Shown: piece by piece, positions 7,849 to 17,065 of the stretch | Numbering within the stretch: the first letter of the stretch is position 1 | Layout of the letters: each line of letters opens with the position of its first letter | NCBI GenBank assembly: GCA_015061165.1 | Contig: SUXC01000012.1 | Location: 1 to 64,000 of the forward strand | Length of the DNA: 64,000 nucleotides | Source: Bacteroidales bacterium | Lineage (GTDB): Bacteria; Bacteroidota; Bacteroidia; Bacteroidales; Paludibacteraceae | Direction of reading: 5' to 3' | Made by a program: the position numbers and the translations under genes | Notes under the pieces: generated by a model | What the model was told of the DNA's origin: nothing | What the model saw: the letters and a program-made list of their open reading frames with translations, nothing else | Database searches by the model: none

Positions 7849-10266
7849 TCATAGTCCCAAATTCAGGCGGAAACGAATAGTCCACCATGGCATATGCGGG
7901 TCGTGGATATTCGTTAGGCGGAATATGCCATATACTTCGCCTATGCGCAGGATATTGCCAATACCTACACCCAGTTCTACATAGGGAACGTGCATATTGG
8001 TTAATGGGCGATATGTTGATGAGGTAGCAGGTAAAGTGGGGAATGGTAGCACCGTCTGATGGTCGTGGCGCATTGCGCCGTATGCTACTTTGAGTTCGAT
8101 GAGTTCGTGCAAACGCGCATAACGCAACCCCGGAATAAGGTTGAATAGTACGCCCCTGCCATCCCACAAGGCTTGCAACGATATATATTGGTCGGCTGCG
8201 TATTGATATGTATTCATCAGTGTAAAACGGTGCATATCAAAGGTATGTGTCTGGTTGCCCGCAAAGATATGCAACAATGGATATGGCACTTTGCCGAAGA
8301 TTAGACCAGCCTGCAACAGATAGTTGAGTTCGCCACCCATGCCCAAATCTATATTGTGGCGCAAAAGCAGTTGCAGGTTGCCATACATGCGATACGACGG
8401 CATATCCATCGTCTGATAACTACCCAATTCGGTACCTAAGTACAATACAGGCAGGTGGTTATAGATATATCGGCGGTGGAAATAGGAATCCACTTTGCGT
8501 TCGTTGAAACTAATACGTGCCAATGCACCTATGGTAGAATAGACAAACGAAGGTTGGGCATTATAGTCCTGAGAGGGCAATCCATAGCCCATTCTGCCGA
8601 TTTTGACGTATGCTTGCGTTTCTAAGTATTTGTTCCAATCATCTTCGAAATGCAATCTTCCTTCACGGCGGCGAACAGAGGTGTTGTAGTAGTAATCTTC
8701 GTTAAAAGGTGCACCGCGCAATAGTTCCGTAATCAAGTTAAGCCGAGCATTGAAAATGCTATTCTCGCGTAGGTTCTCGTGAAAATCATCCATATCGGAA
8801 TAGACGTATCGGTCTTCGTACTTGAGTTGGAGCGTGTGTCGGCGTTCGGAAGGCAACTTGATATTCACTTCTCCCATCCCTTTCCATGCTCTGTCTTTGG
8901 TACTATATGCCACATATCCTCCCAACGATAGGTTTTTCCACAATGTCTCAGTAGTACGCAGCGGAATAGCCACACGCAGTCCCTCCACATTATTCACCTT
9001 GATTAGTTCGTTGATTTTGCCTATCTCAACCGGTTGATTAATAGGAATATATCCTGTCTGCACCATGTATGCTATGAATTTTGCGGTCTTGAATAGCGGT
9101 GTGTTGCTCAGGCTATCCATAGCATGGGTGATCTGGCGTTGAGAGTCGGGAGTCGAGAGTCGGGAATCAGAGATCGGGAGTCGGGAGTCGGGAATCGGGA
9201 ATTGGGAATCGGGAATCGGGAATTGGGTGTTGCGTGTGAGGAATAGGGTGGGGAAGATATGCGAGGTGTCTGTCTTAATAGCAAAGTCCAACAATAGCGA
9301 CATATCTTCCGTATGGAGGAGGTTATTGGTACTAAAGGTCTGATTAATGGTCAGTTGTCTGAGGTAATTGATGTTGGTTTGGACAGGTACAGAGGCTTGT
9401 ATGCTACGCAGCGCGTAGGTAGCAGAGTCAATAGCCATCTCGCCGTTGAAGGTGGCATAGAAGGCGTTCTTTGTGCGGAAATGCACGATATAATGCTTCT
9501 CAGTGCCCACTTGCATACTATCAGCAAGGAAATAATTGTAATAGGTATTGCCCGAAGTTGCCAAGGGACTAAGCAACGATGCTGACAATATATTGACGTG
9601 GTTATCATAGAAATTGCAGGTGGATTGCAATTGGTTGAGCAGGATATGATAGTCGGTCAGCGTGAGTAGTGTGGCTTTCTCCTCCACTTCTGTTGCCTGT
9701 TGTTTGCGCCAATATAAGGGAATAAGGTAGGTGGAGTCCTCCGCTTGCAGCATACCCGTTTGCAGGCTCTTCCATAGATGGCGTTGTAGGTGTCGAGACT
9801 GAATATCGGATACGTACAATGCCGTGTGCATATTCGTTTGTTGCATGTCCGCCGCCTGTTCGTTGGCAGGGCGGTGCTTGCGCACCCGCTCCATGAGTGC
9901 CAACGCTGGGTTGGCATCTGGGGTGACAAACACTTCGGCAAGGTTGCCTATCTTCTCCTTCAAGGCTATTTGTATGCCTACTTGTTGCCCTGCTTCGATA
10001 GGCACGCGCTCGGTATGGTAGCCCACAGCAGATATGACCATGGTGCGCTTCTTGTCCAATGTTCCGCGCAAGAGGAACATACCTTCGGGGTTGCTCATTG
10101 TGCCAATGGTTGTGCCTTGGAAGTAGATATTGACATTAGTCAAAGGCTCGCCCGTGTAGGCATCATACACATCGCCAATGACAATGGTCTCGCGGATGTA
10201 CTCTTCCGCCCATAGTCCATTGCCTATCGCCCATAGCCCCAATAATATGAATATCAGTCGTTTCAT
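7849..10266 (-). CDS. DUF5686 outer-membrane protein with carboxypeptidase-regulatory domain
   Basis: 806 residues from the ATG at 10266, which starts a clear signal peptide ([17 protein letters not shown]). A longer open frame upstream only overlaps xerD and is ignored. Residues about 25-110 are a CarboxypepD-reg-like beta domain ([20 protein letters not shown]); the middle is DUF5686; the last 350 residues are strand-rich with an aromatic-ended barrel ([12 protein letters not shown]). It is probably an outer-membrane barrel of unknown cargo. The start overlaps the xerD stop (ATGA). An 84-nt heptamer array is embedded in frame at residues about 348-376. Confidence 0.85.
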   Translation of the reverse strand: MKRLIFILLGLWAIGNGLWAEEYIRETIVIGDVYDAYTGEPLTNVNIYFQGTTIGTMSNPEGMFLLRGTLDKKRTMVISAVGYHTERVPIEAGQQVGIQIALKEKIGNLAEVFVTPDANPALALMERVRKHRPANEQAADMQQTNMHTALYVSDIQSRHLQRHLWKSLQTGMLQAEDSTYLIPLYWRKQQATEVEEKATLLTLTDYHILLNQLQSTCNFYDNHVNILSASLLSPLATSGNTYYNYFLADSMQVGTEKHYIVHFRTKNAFYATFNGEMAIDSATYALRSIQASVPVQTNINYLRQLTINQTFSTNNLLHTEDMSLLLDFAIKTDTSHIFPTLFLTRNTQFPIPDSQFPIPDSRLPISDSRLSTPDSQRQITHAMDSLSNTPLFKTAKFIAYMVQTGYIPINQPVEIGKINELIKVNNVEGLRVAIPLRTTETLWKNLSLGGYVAYSTKDRAWKGMGEVNIKLPSERRHTLQLKYEDRYVYSDMDDFHENLRENSIFNARLNLITELLRGAPFNEDYYYNTSVRRREGRLHFEDDWNKYLETQAYVKIGRMGYGLPSQDYNAQPSFVYSTIGALARISFNERKVDSYFHRRYIYNHLPVLYLGTELGSYQTMDMPSYRMYGNLQLLLRHNIDLGMGGELNYLLQAGLIFGKVPYPLLHIFAGNQTHTFDMHRFTLMNTYQYAADQYISLQALWDGRGVLFNLIPGLRYARLHELIELKVAYGAMRHDHQTVLPFPTLPATSSTYRPLTNMHVPYVELGVGIGNILRIGEVYGIFRLTNIHDPHMPWWTIRFRLNLGL
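9141..9224 (-). repeat. Twelve-unit heptanucleotide array inside a coding region
   Basis: Twelve consecutive 7-mers of the type gggaatc/gggagtc, 84 nt in all, lying in the DUF5686 gene. Since 84 is divisible by three the frame is kept; it encodes a [14 protein letters not shown]-type 7-residue repeat. Related arrays lie at 13289-13351 and 31664-31698. Confidence 0.9.
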
Positions 10267-11144
10267 TGATTCTCTGGGTGGTATTTGAGTACTGCTTCGC
10301 GCAGGTCTTGGATATTCACATGGGTGTAAATCTCGGTGGTAACGATGGACTCGTGTCCGAGCAATTGCTGTATGATACGCAGGTCGGCGCCGTTTTGCAG
10401 CAGGTGTGTCGCAAAAGAGTGGCGCAGCGTGTGTGGAGAGATCGTTTTGCGGATGCCTGCTGCCTCTGCCAATCGCTTGACGATGGTGAAAATCATCGCC
10501 CGTGTGAGTTGCCTGCCATAGTGATTGAGGAAGGCAATATCGCTGGCTTCGGGTTTGATGTCCAACTGACTGCGGTCTTTGAGCCAATAGCCAAACTGTT
10601 CATCCGCCACAGGCGAGATGGGTACTAATCGCTGTTTACTGCCTTTGCCAAGGATACGCATATATCCCTCTTTGCGGTAGATGTTGCTTAGGCGAAGTTC
10701 GGTCAGTTCGCTCACGCGCAACCCGCTACCGTAGAGCATTTCGATAATAGCACGATTGCGATGTCCTTCGGGTTTCGACATGTCGATTTGCGCAATCATC
10801 GCATCTATCTCCTCCAGGCTCAGCACCTCGGGCAGGTGTTTCTCCACGCGCGGCATCTCTAATAGTTCGGAGGGGTCTTGCTCGATGTAACGATGGTATA
10901 GCAAAAAGCGGTAGAAGGAGTGGATACTGGATAGTAGTCGCGCTTGTGTCTTGGCACTTTTAATGCCCTTGAAGGTCTCAAACACAAAGGCTTGCAAATC
11001 ATCAAACGTAGCACGTACCACATCTATCTGATGCTCTTCCATATAGGTTTTGAGGCGGTTGAAATCCAACTCGTATGCCACAATGGAGTTGTCGCTCAAG
11101 CCGCGTTCCAATTTGAGGTAGGTATGGTATTCGCGTTCAATCAT
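10263..11144 (-). CDS. xerD: Tyrosine recombinase XerD
   Basis: 293 residues, the normal XerC/D length. The N-terminal SAM-like DNA-binding domain (about 1-90) is followed by the catalytic domain with all key residues: Arg in GSGLRVSEL, Lys in GKGSKQR, the [12 protein letters not shown] box (His and Arg), the LGHESIVTT His, and the Tyr nucleophile in TEIYTHV. It resolves chromosome dimers at dif with XerC (family knowledge). XerD is more likely than XerC or a phage integrase because it sits among housekeeping genes. It overlaps both neighbours by 4 bases. Confidence 0.9.
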   Translation of the reverse strand: MIEREYHTYLKLERGLSDNSIVAYELDFNRLKTYMEEHQIDVVRATFDDLQAFVFETFKGIKSAKTQARLLSSIHSFYRFLLYHRYIEQDPSELLEMPRVEKHLPEVLSLEEIDAMIAQIDMSKPEGHRNRAIIEMLYGSGLRVSELTELRLSNIYRKEGYMRILGKGSKQRLVPISPVADEQFGYWLKDRSQLDIKPEASDIAFLNHYGRQLTRAMIFTIVKRLAEAAGIRKTISPHTLRHSFATHLLQNGADLRIIQQLLGHESIVTTEIYTHVNIQDLREAVLKYHPENQ

Positions 11145-11680
11145 CTGTAGTTAGCAGGACCTTGATAAGTAGCATGATAGCGAGTAGAATCCGTGGTATA
11201 GAGCAGTATGTCTAAACAAATGTCCTTTTCGCTAATATATTCTAATTGCAATTCTCCTGCTGTAAAACCGATTATGCGTTGTATTTGGCTCTCTTGAATA
11301 TCCAATAGGTAGCAACCTGTGATGTTGCCGCCCTCAAAGTCTTTATAGGGCAGGAATGTTCTTACTTGTGTGGTTGTATCCATGCGGTAAATGCCCTCTT
11401 GCAGTACGCTATCGGTCATGGAGAGAAATATGTCCGAGAAATAGAGATTCAGACCTGTACCTGTGATATGGTAGGCAGAGTCAAATGCCAATCCTTCGGT
11501 CAATAAATCCACGGAGAACACTTGTCTGTCTAATAGCGGATAGTATTGCTTGTGCCATTGCAGGTCAGCAATCACATAGATGCTGTCGTATGGCATAGCA
11601 TCATTTATCTCGTTTTTGTTGCCATGTTGGCATGCGGTCAGCATTGCCAATAGTAGTAATATGATATATTCTTTTTTCAT
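11141..11680 (-). CDS. Predicted lipoprotein, unknown
   Basis: 179 residues with a short signal peptide and lipobox LTAC (Cys about 17). The mature part is strand-rich and acidic; I do not recognise a family. The stop overlaps the xerD start (ATGA), and the gene sits between xerD and a LolE-type permease, so it is co-transcribed with housekeeping envelope genes. Confidence 0.6.
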   Translation of the reverse strand: MKKEYIILLLLAMLTACQHGNKNEINDAMPYDSIYVIADLQWHKQYYPLLDRQVFSVDLLTEGLAFDSAYHITGTGLNLYFSDIFLSMTDSVLQEGIYRMDTTTQVRTFLPYKDFEGGNITGCYLLDIQESQIQRIIGFTAGELQLEYISEKDICLDILLYTTDSTRYHATYQGPANYR

Positions 11681-11693
11681 ACTCTTTCCTTTA

Positions 11694-11725
11694 ACTCCTA
11701 AACTCCTAAACCCCTGAACTCTTAG
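11694..11725. repeat. Octanucleotide array between lipoprotein and permease genes
   Basis: Four consecutive 8-mers of the type actcctaa, running into the last codons of the permease gene. Part of the short-period repeat class described in the findings. Confidence 0.6.
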
Positions 11726-12935
11726 CTTCCTGCACCTTCCTCGCGGGTATCCATGCGGCGAGGAAACCTAATGTTAATACCACGGCTGCCACTATCAGCA
11801 CATCGGTGGTCTGTACGGCTACGGGATAGGCGGATACAACATATTCTGTCCCGTTACCTAATTTCAGTATGCCCAAATGTTCTTGGGCTAAACATACAAT
11901 CAGTCCGATTGCCAACCCCACCATTGCGCCTAAAGCCGAGATCAGCCAACCTTCGAACAGGAAAATGCGCTGAATCATCTTTTTGTTTGCGCCCAAGTGA
12001 CTAAGTGTTTGTATGTCCGTTTGTTTATCTATGATAAGCATGGATAGTGAGCCGATGATATTGAACGATGCAATCAGTAGGATAAACACCAATAGTAGGG
12101 TTGTCAGCAGTTTCTCTACCCGCAGGATGCGGAAGAAGTCGGCCTGTTGTTCGTAGCGGTCGAGTACGGCAAACCCTTCGCCCAATAGCGATTGTATGGC
12201 TTTTTTTGCTTGTTTTACAGAGGTGTGTGGGGCTACTTTGACGAGCAACGCGCTGACTTCGTGGTTGCCGTAGTCTAATAGTCGGCGTGTGAGGTCAATA
12301 TCCACGAGCATAACTTCGTTGTCGTATTTCACTTGTTGTACGGCAAAGGTGCCTGCGATAAAGCACACCTCATCGTTGAAGGATTGGTCGGGGCGAAGCA
12401 TATTCACTTTGGCATTGCGCTTGGGGGCATAGAGTTGCAATGGACTGATAAACCGTGCGCCGATACCCATTTGCCATGCTAATCCTTGTCCTAATACGGC
12501 GCGGTCAAAAGCTCCGTCATATACCTCGTAATGTCCTTCGGTGATGATGTTCTCAATATGGGTGAGGGTAGGGAACACAGAATCCACACCGTACAATCGC
12601 ACGGGCATCTGTTTGTCCTCGAACTGCAATAATGCTGTTTCCTCTATGCTCTGGCTCACCATTGCCACTTCGGACAATTGGCGCAACGCATCAAAGCGTT
12701 CGCCTTGGTCGTGAAACGATTTCCCACTGACGGCTTCGATACGAATATCGGGGTCGAACTGCGAGAACAGTTGTTCCACCATCACACCAAAGCCGTTCAT
12801 CACGCTCAGCACGCATACCATAGCAGCAGTTACGACACCCACAGCAGCGGCACTGATACCACTGATGATGTGAATGGCATTGTACTGTTTTTTAGCGAAC
12901 AAGTAACGCCATGCTATTTTCAGTTCGGTTTTCAC
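11706..12935 (-). CDS. LolC/LolE-type ABC transporter permease
   Basis: 409 residues with the MacB/FtsX-family layout: one N-terminal membrane helix (about 22-48), a large periplasmic domain (about 50-265), and three C-terminal helices (about 275-300, 325-350, 375-395). The start (MKTELKIAWRYLFAKKQYN) matches the lipoprotein-releasing permease group. With a LolD ATPase it would pull lipoproteins from the inner membrane toward LolA. No ATPase is adjacent. It overlaps rbfA by 4 bases. Confidence 0.85.
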   Translation of the reverse strand: MKTELKIAWRYLFAKKQYNAIHIISGISAAAVGVVTAAMVCVLSVMNGFGVMVEQLFSQFDPDIRIEAVSGKSFHDQGERFDALRQLSEVAMVSQSIEETALLQFEDKQMPVRLYGVDSVFPTLTHIENIITEGHYEVYDGAFDRAVLGQGLAWQMGIGARFISPLQLYAPKRNAKVNMLRPDQSFNDEVCFIAGTFAVQQVKYDNEVMLVDIDLTRRLLDYGNHEVSALLVKVAPHTSVKQAKKAIQSLLGEGFAVLDRYEQQADFFRILRVEKLLTTLLLVFILLIASFNIIGSLSMLIIDKQTDIQTLSHLGANKKMIQRIFLFEGWLISALGAMVGLAIGLIVCLAQEHLGILKLGNGTEYVVSAYPVAVQTTDVLIVAAVVLTLGFLAAWIPARKVQEAKSSGV

Positions 12936-13267
12936 TGCTTCAGCAGTTCATCAATGCGTGCCATCTTGTCGATGGTCTCATCGAGGTGAAAATGCAGTTC
13001 TGGAATGATACGCAACTGATGGCGTTGCAGGTGTCCCATCTCGCCACGAATTTTCGCGGTGTCTGCTTGCACTTGCGCAATCACGCTTGTTACTTTGTCC
13101 TGTGGAAAGATGCTTAGATAGACGTGTGCAATGCTTAGGTCGGGTGATATACGCACTTCGCTGACCGAAATCAGCGTACCGCGTATCGCGCGCGCGTACC
13201 TTAAAAAAATATCGCTCAAATCTTTTTGAATCAAGCGTTCGATTTTTTGTTGTCTGGTTGATTCCAT
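12932..13267 (-). CDS. rbfA: 30S ribosome-binding factor RbfA
   Basis: 111 residues, the usual length. It has the RbfA KH-like fold pattern: RQQKIERLIQKDLSDIF at the N-terminus, ISVSEVRISPDLSIAHVYLS in the middle, and an RIIPELHFHLDETIDKMARI C-terminal stretch. It helps the 30S subunit mature and is needed in the cold (family knowledge). It overlaps the downstream permease gene; a heptamer array lies just upstream of its start. Confidence 0.92.
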   Translation of the reverse strand: MESTRQQKIERLIQKDLSDIFLRYARAIRGTLISVSEVRISPDLSIAHVYLSIFPQDKVTSVIAQVQADTAKIRGEMGHLQRHQLRIIPELHFHLDETIDKMARIDELLKQ

Positions 13268-13288
13268 AATTACGATTGTTGGTTGTTC

Positions 13289-13351
13289 GGAGTCGGGAAT
13301 CGGGAGGCGAGAGTCGGGGAACGAGAGTCGCGAGTCGCGAATCGGGAGTCC
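13289..13351. repeat. Nine-unit heptanucleotide array upstream of rbfA
   Basis: Nine consecutive 7-mers (ggagtcg, ggaatcg, agagtcg and similar). Same unit family as the arrays at 9141 and 31664. It lies in the presumed leader of rbfA. Confidence 0.85.
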
Positions 13352-13383
13352 GAAGTGTAACTTTAAACAGAGTTATACGCAAT

Positions 13384-13409
13384 AAGGGAAAAGATCATCT
13401 CTTTTCCCT
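13384..13409 (-). terminator. Hairpin downstream of rpmH
   Basis: A perfect 10-bp stem (agggaaaaga / tcttttccct) with a 5-nt loop. A second, weaker stem (ccttagg/cctaagg, 13419-13439) lies between it and rpmH. The U-tract is short, so termination efficiency is uncertain. Confidence 0.6.
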
Positions 13410-13454
13410 ATGCTGATGCCTTAGGAAAAAGCCCTAAGGTAGTCTAATCGCTGA

Positions 13455-13613
13455 TTAGCGTTTGTGGCGACCTTCGTCTGCTACAGTCAATTTCTTGCGG
13501 CCGTGTGCACGACGTGCTGCCAATACGCGGCGACCATTTGCAGTTGCCATACGAGCGCGGAATCCGTGTTTGTTACGACGACGGCGTTGGCTTGGTTGGA
13601 ATGTACGTTTCAT
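13455..13613 (-). CDS. rpmH: 50S ribosomal protein L34
   Basis: 52 residues reading [20 protein letters not shown] at the start and GRHKR at the end, the standard L34 sequence: small, very basic. It has its own strong promoter just upstream. In many bacteria rpmH sits beside dnaA and rnpA; here it does not, as is common in Bacteroidetes. Confidence 0.97.
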   Translation of the reverse strand: MKRTFQPSQRRRRNKHGFRARMATANGRRVLAARRAHGRKKLTVADEGRHKR

Positions 13614-13676
13614 TGTTTATGTCATTTTATGCCCCATCTCGTGGGCGTGGTTAATAATTTCGTGCAAAAAAGCGTG

Positions 13677-13708
13677 CAAAGGTACTGCTTTTTTTTGAAC
13701 TGACCAAA
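13677..13708 (-). promoter_or_regulatory. Promoter of rpmH
   Basis: On the minus strand: TTTG (13705-13708), 20 bp, TACCTTTG (13677-13684), about 64 bases before the rpmH start. Confidence 0.75.
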
Positions 13709-13763
13709 TTTTTTTGAGAAAAAAGCACTTTTTTATAAAATGTACATTCATTTTTTCACGTTA

Positions 13764-14843
13764 TTAGTGTATTTTTATCTCCTCTACGGGTTGCCGTTTG
13801 TCCAAGTCCAATGCTGCAAATTGAAATTTGACACGTTTGAAATTGATGTTCTTCAAATCTATGCAACGGATAGAACTGTCGTACATAGTGCGGAAATATA
13901 GGCGTTGATTGTGCAGGTCCGAGGCTATTGTTACTTGTGTGGCACTTGGCATGCTGGGCACTTCGCGTGGGTCGGCAAATTGTATGCCCACTGGAATGTC
14001 GAAGTTATTGAGCAGGTGAAAGGCTTGTACCACTGTGGCATCTTCATCGCCCAAGCGAGGGGCCGTGCTTTGGAAGAAGGCTGCGCGGATAAAGCGAGAA
14101 GGAGGAGTCATGTCGCCGGGTAGTCCGTGCAATCCGCTACCGCCACCAAAAGCGTTGAGATTGAGTGTCCCTACTTGACGGTGATTCACCGTGCCAGCTG
14201 ATAAATTAACATAGTTGTTGAGGTTTGTCAAATGCCATGTAAACTCGGGTGAGTTGGTCAGTACGCCTAATGGGTTTTCGTGGAAATGCAGTTGTTGGTT
14301 TACGATTTCCAATACCACTTGCCTGCCATTGGGTTCGGTGATACGCCAATGTACGGTGCTGGCGCGAGGGTCGGTGCCTATCACGCGAATATCTTTGATA
14401 CCCGTCTTGAGTTCGTTGATAGTGGCAAAGTTACTCAGAATCCACGCTGCGAGTTGCATATCGCTCACGCTTTGCTCCTTCTGGTTGGGGTCGTAAGGCT
14501 GGTATTCACCGTATTGCGGGAAGTAGAATAGTCCCACGCCCAATCCCGCTTCGTTGATACCTTCCATAATGAACTCTGTTTCCTCAACAGCTATGCCCAC
14601 GTAGCCGTATTTGGCTGTGAATTGTTTGCCGTTCATGGTGCCATCGGGTAGGAAAGATTGTTGTACTTGTCCGCGTGGTACGACCACGTACATGGTGTGG
14701 AGCGGTGTGGCTGCCCATTCAATGGTGCGCGCGGTCACGGGACTGTTGTCCACAGTGTGGAGGGTGATGCCTGTACAAGCAGAGGCTCGTTGGGCAAAGA
14801 AACTACCTGCAATCAGGCAGGCTAAGATTACTAATCGTTTCAT
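13764..14843 (-). CDS. Choloylglycine hydrolase family (Ntn amidase)
   Basis: 359 residues from the ATG at 14843 (MKRLVILACLIAG); a longer frame runs back through a repeat array and is not used. Signal peptide cleavage after RASA would expose Cys23 (CTGITLHT), which fits an N-terminal-nucleophile hydrolase. TARTIEW matches the conserved Arg segment, and LTNSPEFTWHLTNLNNY carries the conserved Asn. The family includes bile-salt hydrolases and penicillin V acylases (family knowledge); the substrate cannot be told from sequence. A gut organism makes bile salts plausible (inference). Confidence 0.85.
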   Translation of the reverse strand: MKRLVILACLIAGSFFAQRASACTGITLHTVDNSPVTARTIEWAATPLHTMYVVVPRGQVQQSFLPDGTMNGKQFTAKYGYVGIAVEETEFIMEGINEAGLGVGLFYFPQYGEYQPYDPNQKEQSVSDMQLAAWILSNFATINELKTGIKDIRVIGTDPRASTVHWRITEPNGRQVVLEIVNQQLHFHENPLGVLTNSPEFTWHLTNLNNYVNLSAGTVNHRQVGTLNLNAFGGGSGLHGLPGDMTPPSRFIRAAFFQSTAPRLGDEDATVVQAFHLLNNFDIPVGIQFADPREVPSMPSATQVTIASDLHNQRLYFRTMYDSSIRCIDLKNINFKRVKFQFAALDLDKRQPVEEIKIH

Positions 14844-14878
14844 AATTTTTAATTGGTTAAAAGGTTTATGTTTCCAGA

Positions 14879-14934
14879 GCCCGGTAGCCGGTATCCAACT
14901 ATAGGTGCCCAGTATCTGGTATCTGGTATGGTGC
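14879..14934. repeat. Eight-unit heptanucleotide array
   Basis: Eight consecutive 7-mers including gcccggt, agccggt and atctggt twice. It lies in the gap between the divergent amidase and ddl genes. Confidence 0.8.
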
Positions 14935-14968
14935 AAAACTTGTGCCATAATAAAAAAGAGTAGAAAAA

Positions 14969-15000
14969 ATTGTATATTTGCAAAATATTTAGTACCTTTG
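14969..15000 (+). promoter_or_regulatory. Promoter of ddl
   Basis: TACCTTTG at 14993-15000 with a weak -33 match (attg at 14969-14972), 27 bases before the ddl ATG. Confidence 0.6.
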
Positions 15001-15026
15001 CAGGCAAATTGGATAAATAGGTAAAA

Positions 15027-16022
15027 ATGAAACGAAAAATAGCCATCATAGCAGGAGGTGATAGCTCCGAATACGAAGTCTCGTTGCGCAGTGCAGCAGG
15101 CATAGAGTCCTTCTTAGCCGACCAACAACAATATACCACCACTATTGTTCTGCTTCGTGGAACGGATTGGAAAGCCAAAGTGAGTGAGAATGAATGGGTA
15201 GCCATAGATAAAAATGATTTCTCCTATACCCATAATGGCGAGAAGCATACTTTTGACTTCGCCTATATCACTATTCATGGTACACCCGGAGAGAACGGTG
15301 TGCTGCAAGGGTATTTTGATATGATAGGTATGCCCTACTCGTGCTGCGGGGTGTTGGCTGCTGCTATGACCTTTAATAAATATACTTGCAACCACTATCT
15401 CAAGGGCTTTGGTGTGCGCGTGGCGGAGAGCGTTTTGCTGCGCAAAGAGGCGATTAGGCGATTAGACGATGAGGCGAGAGGCAAGGAGATTGTGGAGAAA
15501 GTGGGGCTTCCCTGTTTCATCAAAACGAATGTGGGTGGCTCGTCTTTTGGTGTAACCAAGGTGAAGACGGTAGAGGAGGTCGAACCTGCTATCGCGAAGG
15601 CTTTTGCCGAAGGTGATGAGGTTATCTGCGAAGCGTTTATGCAAGGCGTTGAGATCACCTGCGGTGCGTACAAAACCCGCGAAAAAGCAGTGGCATTCCC
15701 TATCACGGAAGTGGTAACAAGTAATGAGTTTTTTGACTATGATGCCAAATATAATGGTCAGGTGGATGAGATAACCCCTGCTCGTATCCCCGATGAGGTG
15801 CGCGATAAGGTGCAGGCTTTGACCCTCAAGATTTACGAGATATTAGGCTGCAAAGGTATTATTCGTATTGACTATATTCTGACAGAGGGCTGGACAATCA
15901 ACCTTCTCGAGGTGAATACCACCCCTGGTATGACTGCCACTTCGTTCATTCCTCAGCAAGTGCGCGCAGCGGGGCTTAACATAGGAGAGGTACTCTCCGA
16001 AATCATTGAGGATAGTTTTTAG
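15027..16022 (+). CDS. ddl: D-alanine--D-alanine ligase
   Basis: 331 residues. It joins two D-Ala for peptidoglycan (family knowledge). ATP-grasp layout is clear: N-terminal IAIIAGGDSSEYEVSLRS, HGTPGENGVLQGYFDMIG, the ATP-binding GLPCFIKTNVGGSSFGVTKV, EAFMQGVEITCG, and the Mg-binding GIIRIDYIL...LLEVNTTPGMT. Residues about 142-154 (EAIRRLDDEARGKE) come from an in-frame GAGGCGAT octamer array in the linker before the ATP-binding domain. A polyprenyl synthase follows 37 bases later. Confidence 0.95.
   Translation: MKRKIAIIAGGDSSEYEVSLRSAAGIESFLADQQQYTTTIVLLRGTDWKAKVSENEWVAIDKNDFSYTHNGEKHTFDFAYITIHGTPGENGVLQGYFDMIGMPYSCCGVLAAAMTFNKYTCNHYLKGFGVRVAESVLLRKEAIRRLDDEARGKEIVEKVGLPCFIKTNVGGSSFGVTKVKTVEEVEPAIAKAFAEGDEVICEAFMQGVEITCGAYKTREKAVAFPITEVVTSNEFFDYDAKYNGQVDEITPARIPDEVRDKVQALTLKIYEILGCKGIIRIDYILTEGWTINLLEVNTTPGMTATSFIPQQVRAAGLNIGEVLSEIIEDSF
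15447..15486 (+). repeat. Octanucleotide array inside ddl
   Basis: Five 8-mers (gaggcgat, taggcgat, tagacgat, gaggcgag, aggcaagg) in frame in ddl, encoding EAIRRLDDEARGK. Confidence 0.85.
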
Positions 16023-16059
16023 TTGAAAGTTTAGAGTTTAAAGTTTAAAGGCATGGGTT

Positions 16060-17004
16060 ATGGATATAAACAGTGAGATAGCGAAACTGAATTGGAAGCG
16101 TGAGCCATACGGATTGTATGAGCCTATTGAATACACATTGGCAGCAGGTGGCAAACGTGTGCGCCCTCAGTTGGCTATGATTGCCTGCCAAATGTTTGGC
16201 GGCAATGAGGAAGAAGCATTGCCCGCAGCGTTGGCGTTGGAGGTGTTTCACAACTTCACGTTGCTGCACGACGATGTGATGGATAAGGCGGATATGCGAC
16301 GTGGCAGACCCACAGTCCATGTGAAGTGGAATGAGAACACCGCTATCCTCTCTGGCGATCAAATGTTAATAGAAGCCTACAAACTGCTATCGGATGTACC
16401 GTCGGATAAACTCCCTAAGGTGCTGCGTTTGTTCAATAAGATGGCTACTGAGATTTGCGAAGGACAGCAATATGATGTGGACTTCGAGAGCATGGAGCAT
16501 GTGACGAAAGATGAGTATCTGATGATGATACGCCTGAAGACATCGGTGCTCTTGGCCACTGCGTTGCAGATCGGAGCGTATATCGCTGATGCCGATGAAC
16601 AAGCACAAGAGGCATTGTATCAGTTTGGTATAGCCATTGGTTTGGCTTTCCAAATACAAGATGATATTTTGGACGTATGGGGCGACCCTAAGACTTTTGG
16701 CAAAGCAGTAGGTGGCGATATTAGTTGTAATAAGAAGACCTTTGTCTATTTAGAGGCGATGAGGCGATTAGGTGATGAGGCGAAGAACTTAGAACAATGG
16801 TACAGCCAAGTCTTGGAGGACAATACCGAAAAGATTGCTGCTGTCAAGGCTATCTTTGAGCAGTTGGGCGTAAGAGAAGCATGCGAAAACGTGGTGGAAG
16901 ATTATACCCAAAAGGCTTTGGCGATATTGGACACGCTGCCACAGAATGTAGCCACTGACCAACTCCGCCATCTGGCACATAAACTCCATACTCGCAAAGA
17001 TTAG
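16060..17004 (+). CDS. Short-chain polyprenyl diphosphate synthase
   Basis: 314 residues, trans-type isoprenyl synthase. Both Asp-rich motifs are present: LLHDDVMDKADMRRG (first) and FQIQDDILDVWGD (second), with GGKRVRPQL upstream. It makes farnesyl- or geranylgeranyl-diphosphate type products (chain length not predictable here). Residues about 231-242 (LEAMRRLGDEAKN), after the second Asp motif, are encoded by an octamer array like that in ddl, recJ and aroC. A second, different synthase lies at 19953. Confidence 0.9.
   Translation: MDINSEIAKLNWKREPYGLYEPIEYTLAAGGKRVRPQLAMIACQMFGGNEEEALPAALALEVFHNFTLLHDDVMDKADMRRGRPTVHVKWNENTAILSGDQMLIEAYKLLSDVPSDKLPKVLRLFNKMATEICEGQQYDVDFESMEHVTKDEYLMMIRLKTSVLLATALQIGAYIADADEQAQEALYQFGIAIGLAFQIQDDILDVWGDPKTFGKAVGGDISCNKKTFVYLEAMRRLGDEAKNLEQWYSQVLEDNTEKIAAVKAIFEQLGVREACENVVEDYTQKALAILDTLPQNVATDQLRHLAHKLHTRKD
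16753..16784 (+). repeat. Octanucleotide array inside polyprenyl synthase gene
   Basis: Four 8-mers (gaggcgat, gaggcgat, taggtgat, gaggcgaa), encoding EAMRRLGDEAK. Confidence 0.85.
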
Positions 17005-17012
17005 TACACATA

Positions 17013-17060
17013 GTAAATTGCGGAATAAATTGTAAATAGTAAATTGTTAAATAGTAAATA
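17013..17060. repeat. Heptamer-like AT-rich array (gtaaatt/agtaaat)
   Basis: A run of gtaaatt, gtaaata and agtaaat units with mostly 7-bp spacing in the short gap before the next gene. The same unit recurs inside recG and before rpe. Confidence 0.6.
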
Positions 17061-17065
17061 CCCTT

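Noticed and set aside
10267-10587. 107-codon N-terminal extension of the DUF5686 gene
   Set aside because: It is the shadow of xerD; the real signal peptide starts at 10266 with an ATGA overlap.
10263-11144. Phage or transposon integrase
   Set aside because: The protein is standard XerD in a housekeeping operon with no att-like repeats or phage genes around it.
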